Origin: Edaphovirga cremea
GTDB taxonomy: Bacteria > Pseudomonadota > Gammaproteobacteria > Enterobacterales > Enterobacteriaceae
Assembly: GCF_003332275.1 (NCBI RefSeq)
Contig: NZ_QOVA01000007.1
Coordinates: 1-64,000 of the forward strand
DNA: 64,000 nt
Reading direction: 5' to 3'
Part shown: piece by piece, positions 27,998 through 38,501 of the stretch
Layout of the letters: the number at the start of each line of letters is the position of its first letter
Numbering within the stretch: the stretch's first letter is position 1
Position numbers and translations under genes: made by a program
Notes under the pieces: generated by a model
What the model saw: the letters and a program-made list of their open reading frames with translations, nothing else
The model's database searches: none
What the model was told of the DNA's origin: nothing

Positions 27998-28906
27998 TTA
28001 CCGATCTTTCGGATCGAGGGCATCACGCAAGCCATCGCCGATAAAGTTAAAACAAAACAGAGTGACAACCAGGAAGACTGCCGGAAACATCAGCAACCAG
28101 GGTGAAACTTCCATCGAGTTGGCACCGTCGCTCAACAGCGCGCCCCAACTGCTCAGTGGTTCCTGCGTACCCAGACCCAGGAAACTCAAAAAAGACTCGA
28201 ACAGGATCATGCTTGGAACCAGCAATGATGCATACACCACCACCACGCCCAGAACGTTGGGAACGATATGGCGCAGCACAATGTTGCGGGTGGAAACACC
28301 ACATACCTGCGCCGCTTCGATGAACTCTTTACGTTTGAGGCTGAGGGTCTGGCCGCGCACGATACGCGCCATGTCCAGCCAGGAAACCATGCCAATCGCC
28401 ACAAAGATCAGCAGGATGTTCTGACCAAAAAAGGTCACCAGCAGAATGACGAAAAACATAAAGGGGAAGGAGTTGAGGATCTCAAGCAGGCGCATCATCA
28501 CGGAGTCGGTCTTGCCGCCGAGATAGCCTGACAGCGATCCATACAGCGTTCCCAGGATCACAGCAACAAACGCCGCAGCAATCCCCACCATCAATGAAAT
28601 CCGGCCACCAATTGCCACGCGAACCAGCAGGTCGCGGCCCGATGAATCGGTACCGAAATAGTGTCCCGACGCCAGATCCGGTGCGGCAGACATCATATTC
28701 CAGTCGGTATCATCATAAGTAAATTGCGCCAGCATCGGGGCGAACACCACAAAAAGCGCAATCAGGAACAGCACGACCAGACTGGTCACGGCAGCGCGGT
28801 TATGCATGAAACGTCGGCGGGCATCCTGCCACAGACTGCGCCCCTCAACATCCAGTTTTTCGCTGAAATTTTCCAGAGCTTCGCTACTTTTATCACTTAA
28901 CATCAT
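27998..28906 (-). CDS. oppC: Oligopeptide ABC transporter permease OppC
   Basis: 302 residues, E. coli length. A cytoplasmic N-terminus precedes the first helix ([18 protein letters not shown]), then the BPD_transp_1 domain with the EAA loop [17 protein letters not shown]. It forms the membrane channel with OppB. It lies 15 bp after oppB. Confidence 0.96.
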   Translation of the reverse strand: MMLSDKSSEALENFSEKLDVEGRSLWQDARRRFMHNRAAVTSLVVLFLIALFVVFAPMLAQFTYDDTDWNMMSAAPDLASGHYFGTDSSGRDLLVRVAIGGRISLMVGIAAAFVAVILGTLYGSLSGYLGGKTDSVMMRLLEILNSFPFMFFVILLVTFFGQNILLIFVAIGMVSWLDMARIVRGQTLSLKRKEFIEAAQVCGVSTRNIVLRHIVPNVLGVVVVYASLLVPSMILFESFLSFLGLGTQEPLSSWGALLSDGANSMEVSPWLLMFPAVFLVVTLFCFNFIGDGLRDALDPKDR

Positions 28907-28921
28907 GGGCGTGCTCCAACA

Positions 28922-29842
28922 TCAGTAACGGATCTTCGGATCGATAACGGCATACAACACGTCAACAATCGCGTTAAACAGAATAGTTAAACCACCCACC
29001 AGAATTGTCAGGCTCAGCACCAGAGAATAGTCGCGGTTCAATGCTCCATTTACGAACAGTTGGCCAATACCCGGCAGACCAAAAATGGTTTCAATAACCA
29101 TCGAACCCGTGATGATCCCAACAAATGCAGGCCCCATGTAAGACATGACCGGCAACAATGCCGGCTTGAGCGCATGACGGAAGATAATCCGGCGCATCGG
29201 CAGACCTTTCGCCCGTGCGGTACGTATAAAGTTGGAGTGCAGAACTTCAATCATCGAGCCGCGGGTAATACGCGCGATACTGGCGATATACGCCAGCGAC
29301 AACGCCACCATCGGTAAAATAATGAATTTGGGCGCGCCGCCGTTCCATCCACCACCCGGAAGCCATTTCAAGGTGATGGCAAAAATCAGCACCAGCAACG
29401 GCGCGACGACAAAACTGGGGATCACCACACCGGTCATGGCAAACCCCATCACCGTATAATCCCATTTCGTGTTTTGATTAAGCGCAGCAATCACCCCGGC
29501 ACTGACACCCAGCACTACGGCCAAAATAAACGCCGCCAGGCCGAGCTTGGCCGAAACCGGAAAAGACGCCGAGACCAGGTCATTGACCGAATAATCTTTA
29601 TATTTGAAGGAAGGGCCAAAATCCCCTTTTGCCAACTGTCCCAGATAGTTGAAATACTGTTTATAGACAGGATCATTGAGATGATACTTTGCCTCAATAT
29701 TTGCCATCACTTCCGGGGGAAGATTACGCTCGCCGGTGAAAGGACTACCCGGTGCAAGACGCATCATGAAGAATGAAATGGTGATCAGAATAAATAGCGT
29801 CGGAATCGCTTCCAGACAGCGGCGGAAAATAAACTTTAACAT
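28922..29842 (-). CDS. oppB: Oligopeptide ABC transporter permease OppB
   Basis: 306 residues, E. coli length. Opens MLKFIFRRCLEAIPTLFILI, the typical OppB/DppB first helix, with the EAA-type loop RTARAKGLPMRRIIFRHA near residue 206. It is separated from oppA by 115 bp holding a hairpin, so its expression is probably lower than that of the binding protein. Confidence 0.96.
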   Translation of the reverse strand: MLKFIFRRCLEAIPTLFILITISFFMMRLAPGSPFTGERNLPPEVMANIEAKYHLNDPVYKQYFNYLGQLAKGDFGPSFKYKDYSVNDLVSASFPVSAKLGLAAFILAVVLGVSAGVIAALNQNTKWDYTVMGFAMTGVVIPSFVVAPLLVLIFAITLKWLPGGGWNGGAPKFIILPMVALSLAYIASIARITRGSMIEVLHSNFIRTARAKGLPMRRIIFRHALKPALLPVMSYMGPAFVGIITGSMVIETIFGLPGIGQLFVNGALNRDYSLVLSLTILVGGLTILFNAIVDVLYAVIDPKIRY

Positions 29843-29920
29843 TGCCCGTACCTGTTTTAAGCCTTAACAGCGGCCTTATAACGACAAATCTACAGCGATC
29901 TCTTTATATTTATCATTGGA

Positions 29921-29950
29921 AAGGCCGAGCACCCGGAGATGCTCAGCCTG
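29921..29950 (-). repeat. oppA-oppB intercistronic hairpin
   Basis: On the minus strand AGGC-T-GAGCA pairs with TGCTC-G-GCCT around a short loop directly after the oppA stop, followed by TTTCC. It would stabilise oppA mRNA or partly terminate, as in other opp operons. Confidence 0.65.
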
Positions 29951-29957
29951 ACTGTTA

Positions 29958-31604
29958 TTAATGCTTGATAATATAGAGATCTTTCACATAGACGTTATCT
30001 TGTGGATCTTTGCCGGTATAGCCGCCCACATACGGTTTCACCAAACGGGCGTTAACGTAGTAATAGACCGGGACAATGACAGAGTCTTTATCCAATTGCT
30101 GTTCAGCTTTCTGGTACAGTGCTGCGCGCTCTTCATCGCCCTTGACTTGCAATGCAGCAGCAATCGCTTTGTCAAAGTCCGCGCTCTTGTAATGCGAGGT
30201 GTTGTTGCTGCTGGTAGACAGCATGGTGTTCAGGAAAGAGGTGGGTTCGTTATAGTCGGAACACCAGGCTGCACGTGCGACATCATAATTACCCTGATGG
30301 CGGCTATCCAGGAAGGTTTTCCACTCCTGGTTTTCCAGCTTGACGTCGATGCCGAGGTTTTTCTTCCAGATAGACGCCGCTGCGATAGCCAGTTTCTTAT
30401 GCAGATCCGACGTGTTGTACAGCAGGTTCAACGTCAGCGGTTTCGCTGAGCTATAGCCCGCGTCTGCCAACAGTTTCTTCGCTTCTTCGTTGCGTTTTTC
30501 CTGCGTCCAGCCAAACCATTCTGGTGCAGTCAGCTTACCATCCGCACCATCCGTGTAAGGTGGGGTGTAACCGTAGGCTGGCAGGTCGCCCTGATTCTTC
30601 ACTTTATCCACGATGATATCGCGATCCATGCCCAGTTTCAGTGCGGTACGGACGCGCACATCATTGAATGGGGCTTTCTGGTTGTTGATTTCGTAGTAAT
30701 AAGTACACAGGTATGGGTCAACGTGCACTTCGGTCGGGACTTCTTTCTTCAGTTTCTGGAACAATTCGATCGGCATGTTGTTATAGGTCATGTCGATTTC
30801 ACCGCTGCGATAGCGGTTGACATCAGTCACTTCAGAAGAGATTGGCAGGTAGGTAACCTGATTGATGATGGTCTTCTCGTTATCCCAATATTCCGGGTTA
30901 CGCTCAAGCACGATACGTTCGTTAACGGTCCAGGCTTTCAGTTTGTAAGCGCCATTGCTGACATAGTTCTCAGGCAAGGTCCATTTGTCACCAAATTTCT
31001 CAACGGTTTTTTGGTTCACCGGCTTCATCGCGGTGTGGGACAACATTTTAACGAAATAAGGAACAGGTTCGGACAGCGTCACTTCCAGCGTGTGGTCGTC
31101 GATCGCCTTCACACCCAGCGTGTCAGGACTTTTCTTGCCAGCGATAATGTCATCGATATTGACGATATGCCCGTACTGCAGATAGCTCTCGTAGGGGGAG
31201 GCTGTTTTTGGATCAGCCAGACGCTGCCAACTGAACACGAAATCTTCGGCGGTGACCGGATCACCATTTGACCATTTTGCATCTTTACGCAGGTGGAAGG
31301 TCCAGACTTTAAAGTCTTTATTGTCCCAGCTTTCGGCCACACCCGGAATAACGCTGCCATCGGCGGCGCTGGTAGTGATCAGCCCTTCCAGCAGATCGCG
31401 GATGACATTGGATTCGGGAACACCTTCGACTTTATGCGGATCGAGTGACTGAACCTCTGAACCGTTATTGCGAACCAGAACCTGTTTTTCTGCCAGTTGC
31501 ACACCCGCCGGCACTGTCGCCGCAAAAGCACTCCCGGTTGCCATAACTCCCATTGCGGCAATAATGCCTGCTGCCAGAAGACTTCTTTTTGTGATGTTGG
31601 TCAT
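29958..31604 (-). CDS. oppA: Periplasmic oligopeptide-binding protein OppA
   Basis: 548 residues (E. coli 543). Signal peptide with cleavage after SAFA near residue 28. SBP_bac_5 domain with ADFVFSWQRLADPKTASPY and the C-terminal NARLVKPYVGGYTGKDPQD. It captures peptides of two to five residues for OppBCDF and is usually very abundant. GGAG lies 9-12 nt before the ATG. In E. coli its message is a GcvB sRNA target. A decayed second copy lies upstream. Confidence 0.96.
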   Translation of the reverse strand: MTNITKRSLLAAGIIAAMGVMATGSAFAATVPAGVQLAEKQVLVRNNGSEVQSLDPHKVEGVPESNVIRDLLEGLITTSAADGSVIPGVAESWDNKDFKVWTFHLRKDAKWSNGDPVTAEDFVFSWQRLADPKTASPYESYLQYGHIVNIDDIIAGKKSPDTLGVKAIDDHTLEVTLSEPVPYFVKMLSHTAMKPVNQKTVEKFGDKWTLPENYVSNGAYKLKAWTVNERIVLERNPEYWDNEKTIINQVTYLPISSEVTDVNRYRSGEIDMTYNNMPIELFQKLKKEVPTEVHVDPYLCTYYYEINNQKAPFNDVRVRTALKLGMDRDIIVDKVKNQGDLPAYGYTPPYTDGADGKLTAPEWFGWTQEKRNEEAKKLLADAGYSSAKPLTLNLLYNTSDLHKKLAIAAASIWKKNLGIDVKLENQEWKTFLDSRHQGNYDVARAAWCSDYNEPTSFLNTMLSTSSNNTSHYKSADFDKAIAAALQVKGDEERAALYQKAEQQLDKDSVIVPVYYYVNARLVKPYVGGYTGKDPQDNVYVKDLYIIKH

Positions 31605-31764
31605 TTTTATACAACTCCAGTTTTTATTATAAACTTACCCTTGAGGAGCAAGATTACCCCGCTTTGCGGTTTTTATTTTCTATCTGGCTCAAAGGAACGG
31701 ATTTGATCCAGACAGTTCCCACATCGTATTACCCTGCAATTAGCGGATAATACCCCCACTCATA

Positions 31765-31863
31765 TTACGGTTTAAGAATATACAAATTCTTGAAGTCGGT
31801 TAGATCCTGAGGATCTTTACCCGGAAAACCGTCGACTGCCGATTTTATCAATCTTGCGCATAC
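31765..31863 (-). pseudogene. C-terminal remnant of a second oppA-like gene
   Basis: About 160 bp upstream of oppA, the minus strand encodes ARLIKSAVDGFPGKDPQD, then LTDFKNLYILKP and a TAA stop. By eye 17 of 31 positions are identical to the OppA C-terminus (ARLVKPYVGGYTGKDPQD ... LYIIKH). An in-frame TGA lies at 31888-31890, and no more OppA-like sequence is visible upstream. A tandem oppA paralogue has been lost except for its last ~33 codons. Confidence 0.85.
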
Positions 31864-31887
31864 TCGGGTTGCCACTCTATTTACCCA

Positions 31888-32549
31888 TCACAAGCAAGAT
31901 CCGTACTCACTCTGCGTTGTGACGAAACTTTCTTTAACCAGGCCGTTGCTGTTAACTAAACCATCGTTGCCGGAAATTATCAGAAGCAATTCTGGAGAGC
32001 CAATATATTTTGCAAAAATGTTAACCATTTCTCTTTTGCGTTAACTATTGCCCACAGAATGAAGAGGGAGATTAGCACGCAACTAACTTTTAAATCATTG
32101 ATAAATATTGATATAATTTGATGCTTCCCCAAAATATTTTATAAATAAAGCGGATATAAAATAATCAAAAACAATACATTAGCATTAACATTTATCTAAG
32201 AATAATCTGCTGCGTGACTGCGGATAAACACTCATAACATCTCGATACACTGTGCACAAGCCCTACAGAATGATGTGATTAAATTAACATCAAAACGGGC
32301 CGTCAAGTTGGAAGGATTGCTTAGAAGTGAATGAGATAAGCGATATAAATGGCGTATTTGGCGTGATCTAGCCACGAAGTCGCGCTTTATGCGACATTAC
32401 GGTGCAAGTAGCGAGTTTTGAATCTAACATTGCACTATATTAATGCGCAATACTGTGATGGGAACAGACAATACGCTGGCGGGAAACGCGTTGACAGCGT
32501 TATCCCGCAGTTAATTCACGATGAGTAATAATGACAATGCGTGGCGACT
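31888..32549. other. AT-rich region between the oppA remnant and ychE
   Basis: About 660 bp without a convincing gene. A 46-codon minus-strand frame (31888-32028, starting MVNIFAKYIGSPELLL, with AAGAGA before the ATG) ends in frame with the oppA remnant. The rest is AT-rich with many TAAAT/ATATAA tracts and should contain the opp promoter and long leader. No repeat or RNA gene was recognised. Confidence 0.4.
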
Positions 32550-33194
32550 TCAAAGCAATCCGGGGAAAATTGCTTTTATACCCGTAACGATAAATTCTAT
32601 TCCGAGCGCCATCAATAACAGGCCCATTATACGGGTAATGACGTTAATTCCTGTCTGGCCCAAGAGACGGACCAATAGCGGCGCCGCCCTGAACAAAAGC
32701 CAGCAACAGAAGGCAAAAAACGCGATAGCGATCGTCAGGCCAATCAGGTTCTGCCAACTGTGATAGCGGGAACTCCACACAATGGTTGAACTGATTGCGC
32801 CCGGTCCCGCCATAAGAGGCAAAGCCAGCGGCACCACACCAACACTTTCACGAATAGCCGTTTCTGACTTTTCTTGCTTGTTCTGTTTGTCCTCACCCAA
32901 TTTACCGCTGATCATCGACATGGCGATAGTGACCACCAGAATCCCACCGGCAATACGGAACGAATCGATGGATATGCCGAAAAGATGCAAAATAGCATCC
33001 CCCAGGAAAAGTGAGGTGCAGAGAATAATGGCCACGGACAAGTTGGCAGTCAGGTTGGTTTTATCCCTGCCTGCTGCGGCCTGATAGCTGGTCATACTAA
33101 TAAAAACAGGGAGTATGCCAACGGGATTCACCAGCGCAAAAAGTCCGACGAAGAATTTGATATAACCTGAAAAATCCAGAATAGATGGGCTCAC
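32550..33194 (-). CDS. ychE: YchE, MarC-family inner membrane protein
   Basis: 214 residues from GTG at 33192-33194. This start is chosen because GGAG stands 6 nt upstream and the length then equals E. coli YchE (215); an upstream TTG would add six residues and has no such site. Six helices are seen with the MarC family stretches FALVNPVGILPVFISMT and LPLMAGPGAISSTIV. Function is unknown. It lies between opp and adhE, as in E. coli. Confidence 0.93.
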   Translation of the reverse strand: MSPSILDFSGYIKFFVGLFALVNPVGILPVFISMTSYQAAAGRDKTNLTANLSVAIILCTSLFLGDAILHLFGISIDSFRIAGGILVVTIAMSMISGKLGEDKQNKQEKSETAIRESVGVVPLALPLMAGPGAISSTIVWSSRYHSWQNLIGLTIAIAFFAFCCWLLFRAAPLLVRLLGQTGINVITRIMGLLLMALGIEFIVTGIKAIFPGLL

Positions 33195-33751
33195 GCAAAA
33201 CTCCGCAAACAAGCACTATAATAAGGGGGATATTCGATGGCCGCTAATGTAAAGCAAACAGTTGGCGGAATCCATATCCTTAGTTGGTATTTTATACTGT
33301 TAATTTGTAAGTATTAAAAACAATACACCTATGTTAAACAGAAGCCTCAGATAAAGATTATTCGCTACAAGAATGTCACAAGCCCCATTCAAATGAGAAC
33401 CACTCTCAACAATGGCTTGCTGAAAGGAGTCAGCATCTTCATTTATTGATCTACATCACAAAAAGAATAGCTAAGAGTAGGTAAGCTACCATCGTCATCA
33501 GAAGGTAGTAGACTACGATTAAAGTTTTCCCGTTAGGAGTCTGTTAATAAATTACCACCTGACAAATGACAGACTTCTGAAAAGCTCTTTAAGTAAATAA
33601 GCGGTTATTACAGCGAAATAGCCTTCTTTGGGGTTAATCGGCAGACAGTTTCAAGGGTTAACCCACCGGACACGAAGCCTTGTTGGCGGGCTATACTTAT
33701 TGTTCCGACAGCTCATTTACTAAAAGAGTTTAACATTATCAGGAGAGCATT
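33195..33751 (+). promoter_or_regulatory. adhE upstream region with an FNR-like box
   Basis: 557 bp without a gene, diverging to ychE and adhE. At 33446-33459, TTGATCTACATCAC matches the FNR consensus except the last base and shares its core with the ompW box. The last 30 bases before the ATG (AACATTATCAGGAGAGCATT) are almost the same as in E. coli. A long regulated leader is known for adhE there. Confidence 0.65.
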
Positions 33752-36457
33752 ATGGCTGTAACCAATGTCGCTGAACTGAACGAGTTAGTAGCCCGTGTCA
33801 AAAAAGCCCAGCGCGAGTATGCCAACTTTACTCAAGAGCAAGTAGACAAGATCTTCCGCGCGGCCGCCCTGGCTGCTGCTGATGCCCGTATCCCCCTGGC
33901 CAAAATGGCTGTGGCGGAATCCGGCATGGGTATTGTCGAAGATAAAGTGATTAAAAACCACTTTGCTTCCGAGTATATCTACAATGCCTATAAAGATGAA
34001 AAAACCTGTGGGGTTCTGGACGTAGATGCGACTTTCGGCACTATGACCATCGCAGAACCTATCGGTCTTATCTGTGGTATTGTTCCTACTACCAACCCTA
34101 CTTCCACGGCGATCTTCAAAGCATTAATCAGCTTGAAAACCCGTAACGGTATTATCTTCTCCCCGCACCCACGTGCGAAAAATGCCACCAACAAAGCCGC
34201 AGATATCGTGCTGCAAGCCGCTATCGCTGCGGGTGCACCAAAAGACATCATTGGCTGGATTGATGAGCCTTCTGTTGAGCTCTCCAACCAATTGATGCAT
34301 CACCCGGATCTGAACCTGATTCTGGCAACCGGTGGCCCAGGCATGGTTAAAGCTGCCTACAGCTCAGGTAAACCTGCCATCGGTGTAGGTGCGGGTAACA
34401 CACCAGTCGTGGTTGATGAAACCGCTGACATCAAACGCGTTGTGGCATCCATCCTGATGTCCAAAACCTTTGATAACGGTGTTATCTGTGCGTCAGAACA
34501 GTCCATCATTGTTGTGGACTCCATTTATGAAGCCGTGCGTGAGCGTTTCTCTACCCACGGTGGTTACCTGCTGCAAGGTTCTGAGCTGAAAGCCGTTCAG
34601 GGTATCATCCTGAAAAATGGTGGCCTCAATGCTGCCATCGTGGGTCAGCCAGCCACCAAGATTGCAGAAATGGCCGGAATCAGCGTGCCATCAAGCACCA
34701 AGATCCTCATCGGTGAAGTGGTTCTCGTTGATGAATCCGAGCCTTTCGCTCACGAAAAACTGTCACCGACCCTGGCTATGTACCGTGCGAAGAACTTTGA
34801 AGACGCGGTGGACAAAGCAGAGAAATTGGTCGCAATGGGTGGTATCGGCCACACCTCTTGCCTGTATACCGACCAGGACAACCAACCAGAACGCGTTAAT
34901 TTCTTCGGCGACAAAATGAAGACCGCACGTATTCTGATCAATACCCCGGCTTCACACGGTGGTATCGGTGACCTGTATAACTTTAAACTTGCTCCTTCAC
35001 TGACGCTCGGTTGTGGTTCCTGGGGTGGTAACTCCATCTCTGAGAACGTTGGACCAAAACACCTGATCAACAAGAAAACTGTAGCGAAGCGGGCAGAAAA
35101 CATGTTGTGGCATAAATTACCGAAATCAATCTACTTCCGCCGTGGCTCACTGCCAATCGCGCTGGATGAAGTTGCATCAGACGGTGCAAAACGTGCCTTC
35201 ATCGTGACTGACCGTTTCTTGTTCAATAACGGTTATGCCGATCAAATCGTCAGCGTGTTGAAAGGCCACGGCCTTGAAACCGAAGTGTTCTTTGAAGTAG
35301 AGGCCGATCCTACCCTGAGCATCGTACGTAAAGGTGCTGAGCAGATGAACTCCTTCAAACCAGACGTGATTATCGCGCTGGGTGGTGGTTCACCAATGGA
35401 TGCCGCGAAGATCATGTGGGTGATGTACGAACATCCGGAAACGCACTTCGAAGAACTGGCATTGCGCTTTATGGATATCCGTAAACGTATTTACAAGTTC
35501 CCGAAAATGGGCGTGAAGGCAAAAATGATTGCCGTCACCACCACGTCCGGCACCGGTTCAGAAGTCACGCCGTTCGCTGTTGTAACTGATGATGCAACGG
35601 GCCAGAAATATCCATTGGCTGACTATGCCTTGACTCCGGATATGGCGATTGTCGATGCCAACCTGGTCATGAACATGCCGAAATCGCTTTGCGCCTTCGG
35701 TGGTCTGGATGCCGTAACCCACGCACTGGAAGCCTACGTTTCCGTGCTGGCGAACGAATACTCCGACGGCCAGGCTCTGCAAGCATTGAAACTGCTGAAA
35801 GAATTCTTGCCAGCCAGCTACAAAGATGGCGCGAAAAACCCGGTTGCCCGTGAGCGCGTCCACAATGCTGCCACTATCGCGGGTATCGCGTTTGCCAACG
35901 CCTTCCTTGGGGTATGTCACTCAATGGCCCACAAACTGGGTTCCGAGTTCCACATTCCACACGGTCTGGCTAACGCCATGTTGATCTCCAACGTTATCCG
36001 TTATAACGCCAACGACAACCCAACCAAGCAGACTGCATTCAGCCAGTACGACCGCCCACAGGCACGTCGTCGCTACGCTGAAATCGCTGACCATTTGGGT
36101 CTGAGTGCACCGGGTGACCGTACTGCACAGAAGATCGCCAACCTGCTGAACTGGCTGGATGAGATCAAAGCTGAATTGGGTATCCCAACGTCTATCCGTG
36201 AAGCTGGCGTGCAGGAAGCAGACTTCCTGGCGAAAGTGGATAAACTGTCTGAAGATGCGTTCGATGACCAGTGTACTGGCGCTAACCCGCGCTACCCGCT
36301 GATCTCTGAATTGAAACAGATTCTGATGGATACTTATTACGGCCGCGACTTCTCTGAGTCTTCTTCCAACGTTGCTTCTGTTGAAGCCACAGTGACTGCT
36401 GCCCCAAAAGCAGCGGCAGTGAAAGAAGCCAAAGCTGAGAAGAAAGTGAAGAAATAA
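33752..36457 (+). CDS. adhE: Bifunctional acetaldehyde-CoA / alcohol dehydrogenase AdhE
   Basis: 901 residues (E. coli 891). The N-terminal aldehyde dehydrogenase half (about 1-440) has the catalytic Cys in FDNGVICASEQS near residue 246. The C-terminal iron alcohol dehydrogenase half has ALGGGSPMDAAK, TTTSGTGSEVTPFAV and the His-rich metal site (HALEAY, CHSMAHKLG, HIPHGLANA). It reduces acetyl-CoA to ethanol in fermentation and forms spirosomes. The end is an Ala/Lys-rich tail (KEAKAEKKVKK). AGGAG lies 8 nt before ATG. Confidence 0.97.
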   Translation: MAVTNVAELNELVARVKKAQREYANFTQEQVDKIFRAAALAAADARIPLAKMAVAESGMGIVEDKVIKNHFASEYIYNAYKDEKTCGVLDVDATFGTMTIAEPIGLICGIVPTTNPTSTAIFKALISLKTRNGIIFSPHPRAKNATNKAADIVLQAAIAAGAPKDIIGWIDEPSVELSNQLMHHPDLNLILATGGPGMVKAAYSSGKPAIGVGAGNTPVVVDETADIKRVVASILMSKTFDNGVICASEQSIIVVDSIYEAVRERFSTHGGYLLQGSELKAVQGIILKNGGLNAAIVGQPATKIAEMAGISVPSSTKILIGEVVLVDESEPFAHEKLSPTLAMYRAKNFEDAVDKAEKLVAMGGIGHTSCLYTDQDNQPERVNFFGDKMKTARILINTPASHGGIGDLYNFKLAPSLTLGCGSWGGNSISENVGPKHLINKKTVAKRAENMLWHKLPKSIYFRRGSLPIALDEVASDGAKRAFIVTDRFLFNNGYADQIVSVLKGHGLETEVFFEVEADPTLSIVRKGAEQMNSFKPDVIIALGGGSPMDAAKIMWVMYEHPETHFEELALRFMDIRKRIYKFPKMGVKAKMIAVTTTSGTGSEVTPFAVVTDDATGQKYPLADYALTPDMAIVDANLVMNMPKSLCAFGGLDAVTHALEAYVSVLANEYSDGQALQALKLLKEFLPASYKDGAKNPVARERVHNAATIAGIAFANAFLGVCHSMAHKLGSEFHIPHGLANAMLISNVIRYNANDNPTKQTAFSQYDRPQARRRYAEIADHLGLSAPGDRTAQKIANLLNWLDEIKAELGIPTSIREAGVQEADFLAKVDKLSEDAFDDQCTGANPRYPLISELKQILMDTYYGRDFSESSSNVASVEATVTAAPKAAAVKEAKAEKKVKK

Positions 36458-36481
36458 CTCTTCCCGAAAGTTAATACTGAA

Positions 36482-36511
36482 AACCCGCCGAACGAAAGGC
36501 GGGTTTTTTTA
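36482..36511 (+). terminator. adhE terminator
   Basis: AACCCGCC (36482-36489) pairs with GGCGGGTT (36498-36505), followed by seven Ts, 25 bp after adhE. Confidence 0.93.
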
Positions 36512-36650
36512 TATCTGAATTTTGCTGGCATGGGTAAACAGGAAACGCGCTCTCTAACAGCACCAGAAACGCCACACCGCATGATGACCGGAGTTTGCTG
36601 TCTCTCCCCGGGTTGAACCTGTCAGCGCCCTATGTACCCTTTCATTACGC

Positions 36651-37241
36651 CTAATCGGTGTCCAAAGAACCAATAGCTTCTTTATAGTGACGTCGGCAGA
36701 CGGACACATAGCTCTCGTTGCCCCCGATAACCACCTGTTCGCCATCGTGCAGGGCTTTCCCACGCTCGTCGAGGCGTAGGACCATGTTGGCCTTGCGGCC
36801 ACAGTGACAGATGGTTTTAAGCTCTATCAACTTATCCGCCCAGGCAAGGAGGTATTGACTGCCGCCGAAGAGTTCCCCACGGAAGTCGGTACGCAATCCA
36901 TAGCAGAGGACGGGAATATCAAGCTGATCCACCACATCGGACAGCTGATTCACCTGATCCTTGGTAAGAAACTGCGACTCATCGACCAATACGCAGTGTA
37001 CGCTCTGTTGTGTATGCTCCTGGGTAATCATATTCAGCAATTCAGTGTCTTTATTATACAACTGTGCCTGGGATGACAAACCAATGCGGGAACTGACTTT
37101 ACCTACGCCAAAACGATGATCGATTTCAGCGGTAAACACCAGGGTGCGCATACCACGCTCTTGATAATTATACGATGATTGTAATAATGCCGTCGATTTT
37201 CCGGCATTCATCGCCGAATAATAAAAATATAGTTGAGCCAT
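36651..37241 (-). CDS. tdk: Thymidine kinase
   Basis: 196 residues from ATG at 37239-37241 ([17 protein letters not shown]), which matches the E. coli start; 36 further in-frame residues upstream are unlike the family. P-loop SAMNAGKST near residue 9, the catalytic Glu in LVDESQFL, and the zinc-binding Cys pair in TICHCGRKA are visible. E. coli Tdk has 205 residues; the difference is at the variable C-terminal tail. It phosphorylates thymidine in salvage. It lies between adhE and hns, as in E. coli. Confidence 0.95.
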   Translation of the reverse strand: MAQLYFYYSAMNAGKSTALLQSSYNYQERGMRTLVFTAEIDHRFGVGKVSSRIGLSSQAQLYNKDTELLNMITQEHTQQSVHCVLVDESQFLTKDQVNQLSDVVDQLDIPVLCYGLRTDFRGELFGGSQYLLAWADKLIELKTICHCGRKANMVLRLDERGKALHDGEQVVIGGNESYVSVCRRHYKEAIGSLDTD

Positions 37242-37932
37242 GGGCCCGTGACTCCAATGATAAAGAGAATGCTCATGCGGGAAGGTGTAAAGTGTACCAT
37301 AATCACCCTGCTGCGGCGACATGGACGGGCATGGCGCTAACGCCCTCAAGCGGTATGAGGGTCTTTCTTATATCCATAACATCTATTTACAAACGTAATA
37401 ATTTGCGACAGATCACAGTTAAATACTACTTTATAAGAATTGGCTAATACGCTGAGGGTATTACGAAATTTCTTTTTTTAATGCGTCGAGCTTTTGCGAA
37501 AAAACCTTTTTTTGACTAATAACGTAAGTAGCTGCGTATTTGGTACTGTTAGTCGCTTCTTCTGTCGCTGTTTATCCCGTCGCGGGGTCAACCAGAACAT
37601 TCCATACATCTATATCCTTAGTATTTGCAGTGATAGTTGTCTCATTATCTGCATAACCGATTAATTTGACACACCCTGTTTATAAATCTCAGTATAACGG
37701 GGAGCAAAAACTTAGTTTTTGTCGCTAATGCACTGACTGTAATCGTCCAAAATTTGACTTAATGCTGTCCAACATTCTCTTCCTGCGATTGTATATTTGT
37801 GTCTGGCAACAAGTTAAATGCTTTTAAAAAGGGAATTTCTAACTAATAGCCCACATTGTCTATTGCAGAATCCGAAATAGCATTCTATTATTATCGCGAC
37901 GCCCCCCACCAATATAATTTGAGACTAGGACA
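37242..37932. other. Divergent region between tdk and hns
   Basis: 691 bp without a gene. It is AT-rich, especially 37380-37900. A 7-bp inverted repeat CAAAAAC/GTTTTTG lies at 37705-37721. AGGA stands 3-6 nt before the hns ATG. It should contain the hns promoter with autoregulatory curved DNA; no specific box was recognised. Confidence 0.45.
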
Positions 37933-38337
37933 ATGAGCGAAGCATTAAAAATTCTGAACAACATCCGTACTCTTCGTGCTCAAGCTAGAGAATGTAGCCT
38001 TGAAACTCTGGAAGAGATGCTCGAGAAATTAGAAGTCGTGGTTAACGAACGCCGTGAAGAAGATACTCAGGCAGCTGCTGAAATCGAAGAGCGTACTCGT
38101 AAACTGCAACAATATCGTGAAATGCTGATTGCTGATGGTATTCATCTGGAAGAATTGATGCAGACTATGACTGTAAGCAAAGCTACGGGTAAAGCCAAGC
38201 GTGCTGCACGTCCTGCTAAATATCAGTACAAAGATGAAAATGGCGAAATGAAAACCTGGACCGGCCAGGGCCGTACTCCCGCTGTTATCAAAAAAGCTAT
38301 CGACGATGGCAAAAAGCTGGAAGATTTCCTGCTGTAA
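37933..38337 (+). CDS. hns: Nucleoid-associated protein H-NS
   Basis: 134 residues. N-terminal oligomerisation helices ([20 protein letters not shown] onward, about 1-80), a linker rich in Ala and Lys ([14 protein letters not shown]), and the C-terminal DNA-binding domain with the AT-hook-like loop TWTGQGRTP near residues 108-116. It silences AT-rich, often horizontally acquired genes. The end [15 protein letters not shown] is one residue shorter than in E. coli and linker positions 74-90 differ, but key residues are intact. Confidence 0.97.
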   Translation: MSEALKILNNIRTLRAQARECSLETLEEMLEKLEVVVNERREEDTQAAAEIEERTRKLQQYREMLIADGIHLEELMQTMTVSKATGKAKRAARPAKYQYKDENGEMKTWTGQGRTPAVIKKAIDDGKKLEDFLL

Positions 38338-38388
38338 TATTTCCTGCATACTTGCAAGCTATTACTGCTTAAAAAGTACTGTCTAAAA

Positions 38389-38416
38389 AGCTCCCTTTTA
38401 AAGGGGGCTTTTTTTA
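38389..38416 (+). terminator. hns terminator
   Basis: AAGCTCCC (38389-38396) pairs with GGGGGCTT (38403-38410, one wobble), with seven following Ts. Confidence 0.9.
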
Positions 38417-38455
38417 TGGAAACATTTTATCTCACCTGTTTCCGTTAGGTAACAA

Positions 38456-38481
38456 AAAAGGACCCATAAAGGATCCTTTAA
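38456..38481 (-). terminator. Terminator of the ugd-epimerase unit
   Basis: On the minus strand AAAGGATCC pairs with GGGTCCTTT (one mismatch) and runs into further Ts. It follows the epimerase stop by about 20 bp. Confidence 0.75.
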
Positions 38482-38501
38482 AGAAACAGCAACCTTCGCC
38501 A

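Noticed and set aside
36554-36802. 82-codon minus-strand frame overlapping tdk
   Set aside because: Overlaps the 3' end of tdk in another frame and has no homology I recognise.
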